From positions 248,001 through 312,000 of the forward strand of contig NZ_JASVWF010000007.1 of the NCBI RefSeq assembly GCF_030286555.1: DNA of 64,000 bases, in the 5' to 3' direction. Within the stretch, counting starts at the first letter, position 1. Each line of letters begins with the position of its first letter. The notes under the pieces were generated by a model, which was not told the origin of the DNA, ran no database searches, and saw nothing but the letters and a program-made list of their open reading frames with translations. This stretch comes from Actinomycetospora termitidis. Lineage in GTDB: Bacteria > Actinomycetota > Actinomycetes > Mycobacteriales > Pseudonocardiaceae. Of the stretch, positions 24,407 to 33,197 are shown in pieces. A program made the translations under genes and the position numbers.

Positions 24407-26808
24407 AGCTGCTCGCCCTGCCCCGCGACCCGGGTCCGTTCCAGGACGGTCTCTACGGGCCGATGGCCGGCCGCCACGAGGTGCGATACGTGTCCGGGCC
24501 GACGGGCTCGCACACGCTCAACGTCCTGCTGGTGCCCGTGCTGCTCGTGGCCGGCCGCTGCTGGGGCGCGCGGGTGCTGCACGTGCACTGGACGTTCGGG
24601 TTCGTGCCGTCGTGGGCGTCGGGCCGGCGGGTCGCCCGCGTGTTCCGGTGGTGGTTCGGGGTGTGCCTCGGGCTCGCCCGGCTGCTCGGCCTGCGGGTGG
24701 TGTGGACCGCGCACAACACGCTCCCGCACGCGCCGGTGTTCGACGACGACGAGGCGGCGCGGCGCACGCTGGTGGCCGCCTGCTCGGCGATCGTCGCGCC
24801 GACCGCCGTGGGTGCCCGCGAGCTGGAGCGGTTCGGCCCGACCTGTCCGGTCCACGTCGTCCCGCTCGCCGCCCTGCCGGTGCCGGAGCCGGTGCGGTCG
24901 GTGGACGCCGTCCGGGTCGCCTACGAGGTGCCCGAGGGCGCGGTCCTGCTGGCGTTCGTCGGGAAGGTCGAGCCGTACAAGGGCGTCACCGACCTGCTCG
25001 ACGCCCTGCCCGCGCTCGCCGACGTCCCGGGCCTGCCGCCGGTCGTGCTGGTCGTGGCGGGGGAGTGCCGGGACGCTTCGCTGGCCGCCGGCCTCCGATC
25101 CCGTGTCAGCAGTGCGGCCATGCTGACGCTGGACGGCACAGAACCCGCATCGTCGATCCGCCTGGACCTGCGCCACCTCGACGACCTGGAGCTCGCCGAC
25201 CTCCTCGCCGCGGCGGACGGGGTCGTGCTGCCGTTCCGGACGGTGACGACCAGCGCGTCGGTGCTGCACGCCATGGCCGCCGGAGCCGCGTGCCTGGTGC
25301 CCGACCTCCCCGCCTTCGCCGACGTCCCCGCCGGTGCCCTGCTGCGCTACCCGCCCGGCCACACCGACGCCGAACGGGTCTCCGCTCTCGCCGAGGCCCT
25401 GCCCACGCTCGTCGGTGGGGGCGCCCGCCTGCGCGCCGCGGTCGGGTCGCACGCCGCCCTGGTCGCCGGGCACCGCGACCCGCAGCGCATCGCCGACCAC
25501 TACGCCGATCTCTTGGACGCCCTGGTCGACGGCCCGGCCGCCGCGCCGACGCCTGGTGGCGTGCATGGCCCATCGCCGGCACTGGACGCCGGCAAGGGGC
25601 CATTCCTGGCACCAGGCACCCCTGCACCCGGCACTCGCGTCGCCCTGCTCACTCCGTGGGCGCCCGCCGAGGACGGCCTCGCCCGCCACAGCGCCGACCT
25701 CGCCGCGACGCTGGCGAACACACCGGGCGTCGCCGGGATCGCGGTCGTCACCACCTCACCCGGCCCGGCCGACCCCACGACCACCCGGCTGCCCGCCCTC
25801 GTCACCCCCGGCCGGATCGTCGCCGCCGTCCGCGCACGCGACGTCGACGCGGTGCACCTGCAGTTCACGGTCCCGGCGTGGGGCGCCGCCACCCCGGCCC
25901 TGGTCACCGCGCTGCGACGCCTCCGCCGGAGCGGCACCCGGGTCGTCGTCACCCTCCACGAGGTCACCCGCGAGCTGGCGCTGCTCGGCCCCGTCGCCCG
26001 GCGTCTGTACCGGGCCCTCGCCGACGCGTCCGACGCGGTCGTCGTGCACACCCCGGGCGCTCTCGAGGGCCTGGCGGGCTGCGGGGTCGACCTGCGGCGC
26101 GTCAGCGTCCTGCCGCACGGCGCGTTCGGCGCCACGCCGCACGGCTTCCTCGGCGCCACCCGGCCACCCCGGACCGCCCGCGAGCGGAACACCGTCCTCT
26201 GCTTCGGCTACCTCCACCCCGACAAGGGCCTCGAGCGGGCGATCGACGCGATCGGCCGGGTGCCCGGCGCCCGCCTGGTCGTCGCCGGCGCCGTCCGGCC
26301 CCGCCGCGGTGTGTTCCGCATCTTCGGCCGGCGCGACCACCGCTACGCCGCCGAGCTCCGCCGCCGGGCGCACGACCAGCAGGTCACCTTCACCGGCGCC
26401 GTCGACGACCCGACCCTGGACCACCTCCTCGCCACCGCCGCCGTCGTCGTCCTGCCCTACCGCAGCGCCACGCAGAGCGGCGTGCTCAACCGGGCGGTCG
26501 CCGCCGGCGCCGCCGTCGTCGCCACCGACCTCCCCGGCCTGCGCGCGGACCTCCCGCCCTCGGCGATCACCGTGCCCGCCGCCGACCCCGACACCACCCC
26601 CGCCCTCGCCGCCGTCCTCTCCGACCTCCTCGCCGACCCGGCCCGCCTCGCCCGCCTGCGCGACGACGTCGCCCGCACCCGCGCCGACCACGCCCCCGAG
26701 CGCCTCGCCGCCGCCCTGGTCGATCTCTACCAGCGACCCCCGACAGCCACCGCGATCCCCGAACCACGTCCCGCCGCCGACCCGCACCCGGCAGGAGCCC
26801 TCCGATGA
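24403..26808 (+). CDS. Fused double GT4-type glycosyltransferase
   Basis: 801 residues formed by two complete GT-B glycosyltransferase domains in one chain. Domain 1 (about 1-375) has HVHWTFGFVPSW, VWTAHNTLPH and VGKVEPYKGVTDLLDAL, then LPFRTVTTSASVLHAMAAGA. Domain 2 (about 408-785) has LLTPWAPAEDGLARHSADLA, LHEVTRELALL, LCFGYLHPDKGLERAI and LPYRSATQSGVLNRAVAAGAAVVATDLPG. Both are retaining GT4-like enzymes; one chain could add two successive sugars. Two palindromic elements lie inside: copy 6 of the VSxAAxLT element in domain 1 (residues 235-242) and a 67-nt hairpin that encodes the interdomain linker (about 384-405). ATGA overlaps join it to both neighbours. Confidence 0.88.
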   Translation: MKLLALPRDPGPFQDGLYGPMAGRHEVRYVSGPTGSHTLNVLLVPVLLVAGRCWGARVLHVHWTFGFVPSWASGRRVARVFRWWFGVCLGLARLLGLRVVWTAHNTLPHAPVFDDDEAARRTLVAACSAIVAPTAVGARELERFGPTCPVHVVPLAALPVPEPVRSVDAVRVAYEVPEGAVLLAFVGKVEPYKGVTDLLDALPALADVPGLPPVVLVVAGECRDASLAAGLRSRVSSAAMLTLDGTEPASSIRLDLRHLDDLELADLLAAADGVVLPFRTVTTSASVLHAMAAGAACLVPDLPAFADVPAGALLRYPPGHTDAERVSALAEALPTLVGGGARLRAAVGSHAALVAGHRDPQRIADHYADLLDALVDGPAAAPTPGGVHGPSPALDAGKGPFLAPGTPAPGTRVALLTPWAPAEDGLARHSADLAATLANTPGVAGIAVVTTSPGPADPTTTRLPALVTPGRIVAAVRARDVDAVHLQFTVPAWGAATPALVTALRRLRRSGTRVVVTLHEVTRELALLGPVARRLYRALADASDAVVVHTPGALEGLAGCGVDLRRVSVLPHGAFGATPHGFLGATRPPRTARERNTVLCFGYLHPDKGLERAIDAIGRVPGARLVVAGAVRPRRGVFRIFGRRDHRYAAELRRRAHDQQVTFTGAVDDPTLDHLLATAAVVVLPYRSATQSGVLNRAVAAGAAVVATDLPGLRADLPPSAITVPAADPDTTPALAAVLSDLLADPARLARLRDDVARTRADHAPERLAAALVDLYQRPPTATAIPEPRPAADPHPAGALR
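25105..25127 (-). repeat. Palindromic element copy 6 (inside the fused glycosyltransferase)
   Basis: GTCAGCA-N9-TGCTGAC core, exact reverse complement of the copy at 7266. The minus-strand flank GTTCTGTGCCGTCC matches that of copy 2. It is in frame and encodes VSSAAMLT followed by LDGT, in a loop outside the recognised GT motifs. Confidence 0.8.
25551..25617. repeat. 67-nt inverted repeat (REP/MITE-like) forming a domain linker
   Basis: Arms 25551-25580 and 25588-25617 pair at 24 of 30 positions around a 7-nt loop. The ends are GCCTGGTG and CACCAGGC; the inner ends are both GCCGGC. It lies between the two glycosyltransferase domains and is translated as a Pro/Gly-rich linker. Confidence 0.75.
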
Positions 26809-27380
26809 ACCCGCCCCGCGGCCTGCCGGCCCTCGCCCGCCTCGCCGCCCGGTCCGCCGCCTGCACCGCGACGATGCGCGCCCGCGGCATCACCACGACC
26901 GGCCTCGTCCGCTGCGACGGCCTCCTCCCGGCCCTCCACACCGGCGGCACCGTCCGCCTCGGGGCGCAACTCTCCCTCCGCGCCGTCACCGGCCGCGTCG
27001 AACTCGGCGCGCACCCCGGCGGCACCCTCACGATCGGCGACCGCGTGTTCGTCAACCAGGGCGCGAGCATCGTCGCGACGACGAGCATCGAGATCGGCGA
27101 CGACGTCCACGTCGGCGACCTCGTCGGGATCGCCGACACCGACCATCACGCCGTCGACCACCTCACCGCGGTCCGGACCGCGCCCGTCGTCGTCGAGCAC
27201 CACGCCTGGATCGGCCGCGCCGCCACCCTGCTCCCCGGCGCGCACGTGGGGGCCCACGCCGTCATCGGCGCCGGGGCGGTCGTCACCGGTGCGATCCCGC
27301 CCGGCGTCCTCGCCCTCGGCGTCCCCGCCCGCCCGGTGCGCGACCTCGCGCCCGCCCGACCCGGATGGAGGCGCGCATGA
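26805..27380 (+). CDS. Left-handed beta-helix (hexapeptide) acyltransferase
   Basis: 191 residues. Hexapeptide repeats run through the second half: VELGAHPGGTLTIGDRVFVNQGASIVATTSIEIGDDVHVGDLVGI, then DHHAV with a catalytic-type His, WIGRAATLLPGAHVGAHAVIGAGAVVTGAIPPG and the common C-terminal GVPARPVR. Such trimers transfer acetyl or other acyl groups from CoA to sugars. Its place between a glycosyltransferase and a flippase suggests it decorates the same glycan before export. The ATG overlaps the previous stop (ATGA). Confidence 0.88.
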   Translation: MNPPRGLPALARLAARSAACTATMRARGITTTGLVRCDGLLPALHTGGTVRLGAQLSLRAVTGRVELGAHPGGTLTIGDRVFVNQGASIVATTSIEIGDDVHVGDLVGIADTDHHAVDHLTAVRTAPVVVEHHAWIGRAATLLPGAHVGAHAVIGAGAVVTGAIPPGVLALGVPARPVRDLAPARPGWRRA

Positions 27381-28633
27381 CGACGGCCACGGCCACCCTC
27401 TCCCGCATCCGCCACGTCGCCCGCGAGAGCTTCGTCCGCAACTCCGCGCTGCTGATGGCGAACTACGTGATCTCCGGGCTGCTCGGGTTCGCCTTCTGGG
27501 CCCTGGCCGCCCGGATGCTGCCCGCCGACACCGTCGGCACCGTCTCCGCGCTCGTCGCCGGCCTCGGGTTCGCCGCGTCCGCCGCCGGGGTCGGCATGCC
27601 CAACACCGTCGTGCGCTACCTGCACACCGAGGCCGACCAGCGCGCCTTCGTCCTCGCCGCCGTCGGCCTCGTCACTGCGACGAGCCTCGTCGTCGCCGGT
27701 GCGATCGTCGGGGTCCCCGGCAGCTTCGGGCTGCCGCTCGGGCCCACTTCCCGGATCCTCGTCGTCGCGCTGGTCGTCGCGATGGCGGTCGGCCCGGTCG
27801 TCGACGCGGTCATCGTCGGCTTCCGCGTCACCGGCAGCATCGTCGTCAAGAACGCCCTGGCCGGAGCGGTGCGCATCGCCGCCCTCCCGCTGCTCGCGGC
27901 CCTCGGGGCCGACCAGCACGACGGGTTGATGTGGGCGCTCCTGCTCTCCACCGCCCTGGCCGCGCTCATCTCCTTCACCGTGGGCCTGCGTCAGGCGCGG
28001 TCCGTTCCCGACGGCGGGTCGGGCCGGCTCCCGTGGTCCGCGCTCGCCGGCAAGATCACGTTCTCCGGCGGCAACTACGCCTCGATGCTCGTCTCGATCG
28101 CGCCGCTCGCGTTCACCCCGATCATCGCGCTCACCCTGCTCGGGCCCGCGGCCGGCGCGTACACGACGGCGGCGTTGCTGCTGGTCACGGCGTTGAACGC
28201 GATCCCGACGACGATCTCGCAGTCGCTCTTCGCCGAGCTCTCGACGAAGACCCACGACACCCGCGTGATCGTGCGGCGCGCCCTGCGCGGGACCTACACG
28301 CTGGTCGCACCCGTCGTCGGGATCGTCCTCGTCATCGCGCCGTTCGTGCTGGCGGTGTTCGGCCCGGAGTACACGGCGGCCACCTGGTGCCTGCGGCTGA
28401 TGGCGCTCGGGAGCCTGCTCGGCGCGTTCAACTACGTCGCCGACGTGGTCATCAACGCCGCGGGCCGCATCGTCGCGTTCACCGCCGTGAACACCGCCGG
28501 CTCGGCGATGGTCCTCGTCGCCACGGTCGTCGGCGCGACCCACTCGCTCACCGGACTCGGCCTCGGCTGGCTCGTCGGCCAGGGCTGCTACTCGGTGCTG
28601 GCGGGCGCCGCTCTGCTCAGGAGGAACGCATGA
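27377..28633 (+). CDS. Polysaccharide flippase (Wzx/MATE-like membrane protein)
   Basis: 418 residues with about 12 to 14 hydrophobic helices and the N-terminal pattern NSALLMANYVISGLLGFAFWALAARMLPADTVGTVSAL typical of polysaccharide-biosynthesis flippases. It would move the lipid-linked glycan built by the surrounding enzymes across the membrane. The cytosolic loop near residues 210-217 (SVPDGGSG) is encoded by a copy of the CCCGACGGCGGGTCGGG hairpin repeat. ATGA overlaps join it to both neighbouring genes. Confidence 0.88.
   Translation: MTTATATLSRIRHVARESFVRNSALLMANYVISGLLGFAFWALAARMLPADTVGTVSALVAGLGFAASAAGVGMPNTVVRYLHTEADQRAFVLAAVGLVTATSLVVAGAIVGVPGSFGLPLGPTSRILVVALVVAMAVGPVVDAVIVGFRVTGSIVVKNALAGAVRIAALPLLAALGADQHDGLMWALLLSTALAALISFTVGLRQARSVPDGGSGRLPWSALAGKITFSGGNYASMLVSIAPLAFTPIIALTLLGPAAGAYTTAALLLVTALNAIPTTISQSLFAELSTKTHDTRVIVRRALRGTYTLVAPVVGIVLVIAPFVLAVFGPEYTAATWCLRLMALGSLLGAFNYVADVVINAAGRIVAFTAVNTAGSAMVLVATVVGATHSLTGLGLGWLVGQGCYSVLAGAALLRRNA
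28005..28023 (+). repeat. Hairpin repeat CCCGACGGCGGGTCGGG-type, copy 3
   Basis: TTCCCGACGGCGGGTCGGG, identical over 19 nt to the intergenic copy at 36586. Ends CCCGAC and GTCGGG are complementary. Inside the flippase gene, in frame, encoding VPDGGSG in a cytosolic loop. Confidence 0.7.
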
Positions 28634-29655
28634 CCACCCTGTCCGTCGTCCTGGCCACCTTCCACGGCGCGCGGTGGCTGCCCGACCAGCTCGCGAGCCT
28701 CGCCGACCAGACCCGCCGTCCGGACGAGCTCGTCGTCTCCGACGACGGGTCCGACGACGGCACCCCAGAGATCCTCGCCGACTTCGCGCGACGGGCGCCG
28801 TTCGACGTCCGGGTCCTCCAGGGCCCGCGCACCGGGCTCGCCGACAACTTCCGGCACGCCCTCACGGCCTCCTGCGGCGACGTGATCGCGTGGTGCGACC
28901 AGGACGACGTCTGGCTGCCCGCGAAGCTCGCGCGTTGCCTGGACACCCTCGACGAGACGGGCGCGGACCTCGTCCACCACGCCGCGCGGGTCGTCGACGC
29001 CGACGCGGAGTCGCTCGGCTTCAACCACCCCGACCCCCGCCGCACGATCTGTCTGGAACCGCTGCAGGGCGACCCCTGGCACGTCCCGTCCGGGTTCGCG
29101 ACCGTCTTCCGCCGCAGCCTCCTCGACGGCCTCCGTCACGGGCGCGGGCTCGACCGGGCCGCCTGGGAGACCCGCCCGAACTCGCACCAGACGCTGCGCC
29201 GGATGAACCACGACCACGTCGTGTCCCTGGTCGCCTTCGCCCGCGGCCGGCGCTGCGAGCTCGCCGAGGAGCTCGCGCTCTACCGCCAGCACGGCGCCAA
29301 CGCGGCCGGGGCACCGACGGTCCGGGGCGCGGCGGCCTGGTGGGGTGCGCTGTCCATCGGTGCGGACGAGTTCGCCGTCCGGGCCGCCGCGGCGCGCGGG
29401 TACGGCATCTGGCTGCAGTCCGCCGGGATCGGCTCGGGCGCCTACTTCGAGCGCCTCGCTCGCCGGTGGGAGCGCCGCGCCGAGACCTACCGCGACACCG
29501 ACGGCGCGGCCCTGCCGGTCCGGGTGACGCGTGGGCTCGGGGCGCTGGCCCGCCGGGCCACGGGGCACCACGACTACACCTCCACCGACCGCGGCGGCAT
29601 GGGCGCCGCGGCCCTCGCCAAGGACGCGCTCGCCACCGTGATCGGCACGCACTGA
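28630..29655 (+). CDS. GT2 family glycosyltransferase (rhamnosyltransferase-like)
   Basis: 341 residues. The N-terminal domain has LSVVLATFHGARWLPDQLASLADQT, VVSDDGSDDGT and CDQDDVWLPAKL, the last being the signature of rhamnosyltransferase-like GT2 enzymes acting on O-antigen or teichuronic-type chains. A later HHAARVVDADAESLGF and an acceptor-side region follow. The start ATG overlaps the flippase stop codon, and the next gene is 28 bp away. The sugar specificity is an inference from motif similarity. Confidence 0.87.
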   Translation: MTTLSVVLATFHGARWLPDQLASLADQTRRPDELVVSDDGSDDGTPEILADFARRAPFDVRVLQGPRTGLADNFRHALTASCGDVIAWCDQDDVWLPAKLARCLDTLDETGADLVHHAARVVDADAESLGFNHPDPRRTICLEPLQGDPWHVPSGFATVFRRSLLDGLRHGRGLDRAAWETRPNSHQTLRRMNHDHVVSLVAFARGRRCELAEELALYRQHGANAAGAPTVRGAAAWWGALSIGADEFAVRAAAARGYGIWLQSAGIGSGAYFERLARRWERRAETYRDTDGAALPVRVTRGLGALARRATGHHDYTSTDRGGMGAAALAKDALATVIGTH

Positions 29656-29683
29656 TGGGGATGGCACTGATGGGAGGACACGC

Positions 29684-31453
29684 ATGAGCACCCTCGAGGT
29701 CACCCCGCCGCCCGCGGTCTGCCACGTCGAGCCCGCCCGCCACGTGCCCTGGTGGGTGGAGGCGCTGGGCCTCCTGCTGGCGCCGGGGATCGTCGCGGCG
29801 CTGCTGCGGCTCACGCCGATGTCGATGGGGCTGCAGACCCGCTGGACGATGGTCGACCCGAACTTCTCCACCGCCTACGCCCGCCACGGTGCGGACCTGA
29901 TCGAGCGCTTCGGCACCGGCGACTACTTCTGGGTGCGGGTCGGCCAGGTGCTCCCGGCGCACCTCGCGCAGCTGGCGTTCGGGGACGTCGGCGGGTTCGT
30001 CGTCCTGCGCTACGCGTTCGCGCTGATCGCGACGGTGCCCGCCTACCTCTGGCTGCGCCGCCGCTCGCTCCCGACGGGGGCGCTCGCCGTCGTCGTCATC
30101 CTGACCTCGCCCGTCGTCCTGATGGCCTGGGGCTCGGACTATCCCGACGGGGCCGCGCTCGCCTACCTGCTCGCCGGCCTGCCGTTGCTGGTGTTCTGGA
30201 CGACGGGGGTGCGGCGGCTGCTGGTGCGCGGCCTCGCCGGGGTGTTCCTCGGCCTCGCGGTGCACGCGCACCCGGCGGCGTTCCCGCTCGTGGCCGCCGC
30301 ACTCGTCGCGGTGCTGGTCAGCGCGTTCTCCCGGCACGCGGGGGTGCGGCGGGCGCGGACGCGGCGGGTGGTGGTCGAGCTCGCCGCGGTCGTCCTCGGG
30401 GGCGTCGCCGCGACCGGGCTCGCGGTGCTGGGCGCCCTGCTGCTCTACGGGCGCGCGGACCTGTTCGGCCCCACGATCGACCAACTCCTGCGGCTGCAAC
30501 GGCCCGACCAGATCCGCCAGTGGCACTCCACGACCTGGGCCTGGGCGCAGCGCGCGACCTACCTGCTGGTGCCACCCGTCGTCGTGATCGCCTGGGCGTG
30601 GCTGTGCCGACGACGGCGCCGGCTGGTGGGGGAGTGGCCGCCACGGGGGGACGCGGTCGTCGTGCTCGGCAGCGGGTTGGGCTACCTCGCCTTCCTCGCG
30701 ATCCAGGCGACCAGCGGTTTCACGCTGGAGTACTACTTCTACTCGTCGCTGCTCTGGGCCGGGGCCTGCCTGACGACGGCGCTGCTGCTGTCCACGTTGT
30801 CGTCCTCGTGGTGGCCGGTCGCCGCCGTGCTCGGGCTCGCGGTGCTGCAGGTGGAGATGGGCACACCGCGCTTCGAGGTGGTCCCGACGGGGCTGGCCGT
30901 GGCCGTGGTCGTGGTGGTCGCGGCGGCCGTGGTCGGTGGTCCACGGCGGCGGTCGATCCCGATGCTCGTCGTGACCGTCGGCCTCGTCCTGCTCACCACC
31001 GGCCAGCCGAGCACCGCCTACGCGCCGGACCAGGTGCGCTACCCGCTCGCGGACTACGGTTCGGTCGGCGGCCATCCCGACCCGTCGAAGGCTGCTGCCT
31101 ACGCGACGATGGTCTCGGTGGTCGACGTCGTGCCGCCGGCCCCGGTCCGCGCCCTGACCTGGGTCGAGCCGCCCGCCGCAGGATCGCTGCCCGACGAGGT
31201 GCCCGCCCGTGCGGCCGCCCAGTACCTCGGTCCGCTGCACGGGCTCTCCTCGTCGATGCCGGCGCTCTCCGACTCCGACCGGAAGAAGCTCGACGCCGCC
31301 CCGGCCGGCTCGCAGGTGATCCTGCTCGGCTCCCGGGGCGCGACCTTCGAGGCGGCGCGGACGACGTTGGCCCCGTGGGCGCCGACGGTGGAGCGGGACG
31401 CGGTGCTCGGTGGCGGCACCCTGCACGTGGAGGTGCTGCGGCTCGGGCGGTGA
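29684..31453 (+). CDS. Polytopic membrane protein, GT-C-like
   Basis: 589 residues with about 11 hydrophobic helices and a soluble C-terminal part of roughly 150 residues that ends in LGGGTLHVEVLRLGR. The first extracytoplasmic loop (DPNFSTAYARHGADLIERFG) and the helix layout resemble GT-C enzymes that use polyprenyl-phosphate sugars, but I see no diagnostic catalytic motif. GGAGGAC precedes the ATG. As the last gene of the glycan operon it may transfer sugars outside the membrane or take part in chain assembly. It converges with the MarR gene, with one base between stops. Confidence 0.78.
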   Translation: MSTLEVTPPPAVCHVEPARHVPWWVEALGLLLAPGIVAALLRLTPMSMGLQTRWTMVDPNFSTAYARHGADLIERFGTGDYFWVRVGQVLPAHLAQLAFGDVGGFVVLRYAFALIATVPAYLWLRRRSLPTGALAVVVILTSPVVLMAWGSDYPDGAALAYLLAGLPLLVFWTTGVRRLLVRGLAGVFLGLAVHAHPAAFPLVAAALVAVLVSAFSRHAGVRRARTRRVVVELAAVVLGGVAATGLAVLGALLLYGRADLFGPTIDQLLRLQRPDQIRQWHSTTWAWAQRATYLLVPPVVVIAWAWLCRRRRRLVGEWPPRGDAVVVLGSGLGYLAFLAIQATSGFTLEYYFYSSLLWAGACLTTALLLSTLSSSWWPVAAVLGLAVLQVEMGTPRFEVVPTGLAVAVVVVVAAAVVGGPRRRSIPMLVVTVGLVLLTTGQPSTAYAPDQVRYPLADYGSVGGHPDPSKAAAYATMVSVVDVVPPAPVRALTWVEPPAAGSLPDEVPARAAAQYLGPLHGLSSSMPALSDSDRKKLDAAPAGSQVILLGSRGATFEAARTTLAPWAPTVERDAVLGGGTLHVEVLRLGR

Positions 31454-31454
31454 C

Positions 31455-31922
31455 CTAGGAGCGTGCTCCGCGGGTCATCACGGCGGTGAGCCGGTCCAGG
31501 AGGTCGCGCGCGACGACCTGGTCGGACTCCGGGAGCGAGCGGCACACCGCGTCGATCTCCTGGATGGCCGGCAACCACGCCTGCCGCGTCGACGCCCTGC
31601 CGGCGGGTGTGTCGGTGACCCGGACCCGGCGACCGTCGTCGGGGTCGCGGACACGCTCCACGTGCCCGCTGCTCTCGAGGCGGTCGACCAGCAGGGTGGT
31701 CGCAGGGGACGAGACACCGAGGCGGCGGGCCAGTTCCACGACGCCCATCGGCCCGTGCTCGCTGAGCAGCAGGATCGCGGTCATGTCACCGACGTTCAGC
31801 CGCATGTGTCGGGCGGTGCGGATCGTCAGGTCCTGGGAGGCGCTGATGAGGCGACGGACCGCCAGCGTCGTGTCGGTCAGTGCCTCGAGCCCGGGTTCCC
31901 GGCGGATCGCCTCGTCGGTCAT
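31455..31922 (-). CDS. MarR family transcriptional regulator
   Basis: 155 residues with a winged helix: LNVGDMTAILLLSEHGPMGVVELARRLGVSSPATTLLVDRLESSGHVERVRDPDDGRRVRVTDTPAGR. DxRxxxVxLT-like wing residues (DGRRVRVTDT) are present. It is divergent from a FAD monooxygenase gene, and a 23-bp imperfect palindrome lies between them, so it probably represses itself and that enzyme and is relieved by a ligand. The ATG at 31922 has GAGAGG at good spacing; an ATG at 31931 is too close to it. Confidence 0.88.
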   Translation of the reverse strand: MTDEAIRREPGLEALTDTTLAVRRLISASQDLTIRTARHMRLNVGDMTAILLLSEHGPMGVVELARRLGVSSPATTLLVDRLESSGHVERVRDPDDGRRVRVTDTPAGRASTRQAWLPAIQEIDAVCRSLPESDQVVARDLLDRLTAVMTRGARS

Positions 31923-31944
31923 GCCGTGCATCCTCTCGTCCCGA

Positions 31945-31967
31945 GGTCGTTAAGCAACTTACCGACC
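31945..31967. promoter_or_regulatory. Palindromic MarR-type operator
   Basis: Arms GGTCGTTAAGC and ACTTACCGACC match at 9 of 11 positions around one central base. It sits 23 bp before the MarR start and 16 bp before the monooxygenase start, the normal geometry for a divergently acting MarR repressor. Low GC compared with its surroundings. Confidence 0.7.
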
Positions 31968-31983
31968 TGGGTAGCCCGCTCCC

Positions 31984-33189
31984 ATGAGTGCACCGAAGGT
32001 CCTGGTCTCCGGCGCGAGCATCGCCGGGCCCGCCGCCGCGTCGTGGTTGGCGGCCGCAGGGTGGGACGTCACCGTGGTCGAGCGCTTCGACCACCTGCGG
32101 GACGAGGGGCAGAACGTCGACGTCCGGGGTGCGGGGCGGGAGGTGCTGCGCCGGATGGGGCTCGAGGACGCGGTGCGCGGCCACCACACCAGCGAGACCG
32201 GCCTCTCCTTCGTCGACGAGGACGGCCGCGCCTACGCCACGTTCCCCGCCGGCGTCGGCGACTCGGACGGCGCGCCGACCGCGGAGCTGGAGATCCTGCG
32301 CGGTGAGCTCGCCCGGGTGCTGTACGACCACTCCGCCGGCTCGGCCGAGTACCGGTTCGGCGATCGCATCGCGGCACTGCACGACGACGGGTCCGGCGTC
32401 GACGTCGAGTTCGCCCACGGTCCCGGCCGACGGTTCGACGCCGTCGTGATCGCCGAGGGTTCCCGCTCGCGGTCCCGGGACCTGGTCTTCCCCGACGCCG
32501 TGCTCGACGAGCTCGGCCTCGTGGGGGCGTACCTGACGATCCCGCGGACGGCGTCCGACGACCGGCAGTGGCGCATCTTCTTCGCCGGCCGGGGGCGGCT
32601 GGTCCACCTGCGGCCGGACGACGTCGGGTCGACCCGCGCGATGCTCAGCCTCTACACCGACCTCCGCGGGTTCGACCACCTCGACCGCGAGAACGCCGTG
32701 GCCCTGCTGCGCGCGACCTACGCCGACGTGGGCTGGGAGGCCCCGCGCATCCTGGCCGACCTCGACGACGACTCGCTCTACGTGGACCAGATCGCCCAGG
32801 TCCGCCTCCCCACCTGGCATCGGGGGCGGGTGGCGGTGCTCGGGGACGCCGCGTGGTGCGCCGGCCCGTTCGGCACGGGGACGACGAGTGCTCTCGCGGG
32901 CGCGTACGTCCTCGCCGGTGAGCTGGGGACCACGCCGGACGACGTGCCGGGCGCCTTCGCCCGCTACGAGAGCATCCTGCGGCCGATGACCGAGCTCGCC
33001 CAGACGTTCGTCCCGCGCAACGGCCATCCGCGCGTGGAGTGGCACCGCACCCTGCTGCGGACCGGTCTCCGGGTCCTGGGCGGGCCGATCGGCCGGGCGG
33101 TCGGCCGCGTCCGTCGCCAGGTCCCGCCCCCGCCCGTCGACGTGCTGACGCTGCCCGACTACCCGGTTCGAGCCACGGCCGGCGTGTAG
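31984..33189 (+). CDS. FAD-dependent monooxygenase (PHBH/tetracycline-hydroxylase-like)
   Basis: 401 residues. The N-terminal FAD-binding fold is VLVSGASIAGPAAASWLAAAGWDVTVVER. The second FAD motif, VAVLGDAAWCAGPFGTGTTSALAGAYVLAGEL, is intact. Members of this class A flavoprotein family hydroxylate aromatic compounds, tetracycline-like antibiotics and related molecules with NAD(P)H. The ATG is 16 bp from the predicted MarR operator, so expression is probably induced by a toxic or aromatic compound. It converges with the HNH gene, with 8 bp between stops. The substrate is unknown. Confidence 0.87.
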   Translation: MSAPKVLVSGASIAGPAAASWLAAAGWDVTVVERFDHLRDEGQNVDVRGAGREVLRRMGLEDAVRGHHTSETGLSFVDEDGRAYATFPAGVGDSDGAPTAELEILRGELARVLYDHSAGSAEYRFGDRIAALHDDGSGVDVEFAHGPGRRFDAVVIAEGSRSRSRDLVFPDAVLDELGLVGAYLTIPRTASDDRQWRIFFAGRGRLVHLRPDDVGSTRAMLSLYTDLRGFDHLDRENAVALLRATYADVGWEAPRILADLDDDSLYVDQIAQVRLPTWHRGRVAVLGDAAWCAGPFGTGTTSALAGAYVLAGELGTTPDDVPGAFARYESILRPMTELAQTFVPRNGHPRVEWHRTLLRTGLRVLGGPIGRAVGRVRRQVPPPPVDVLTLPDYPVRATAGV

Positions 33190-33197
33190 GAGCCGGT

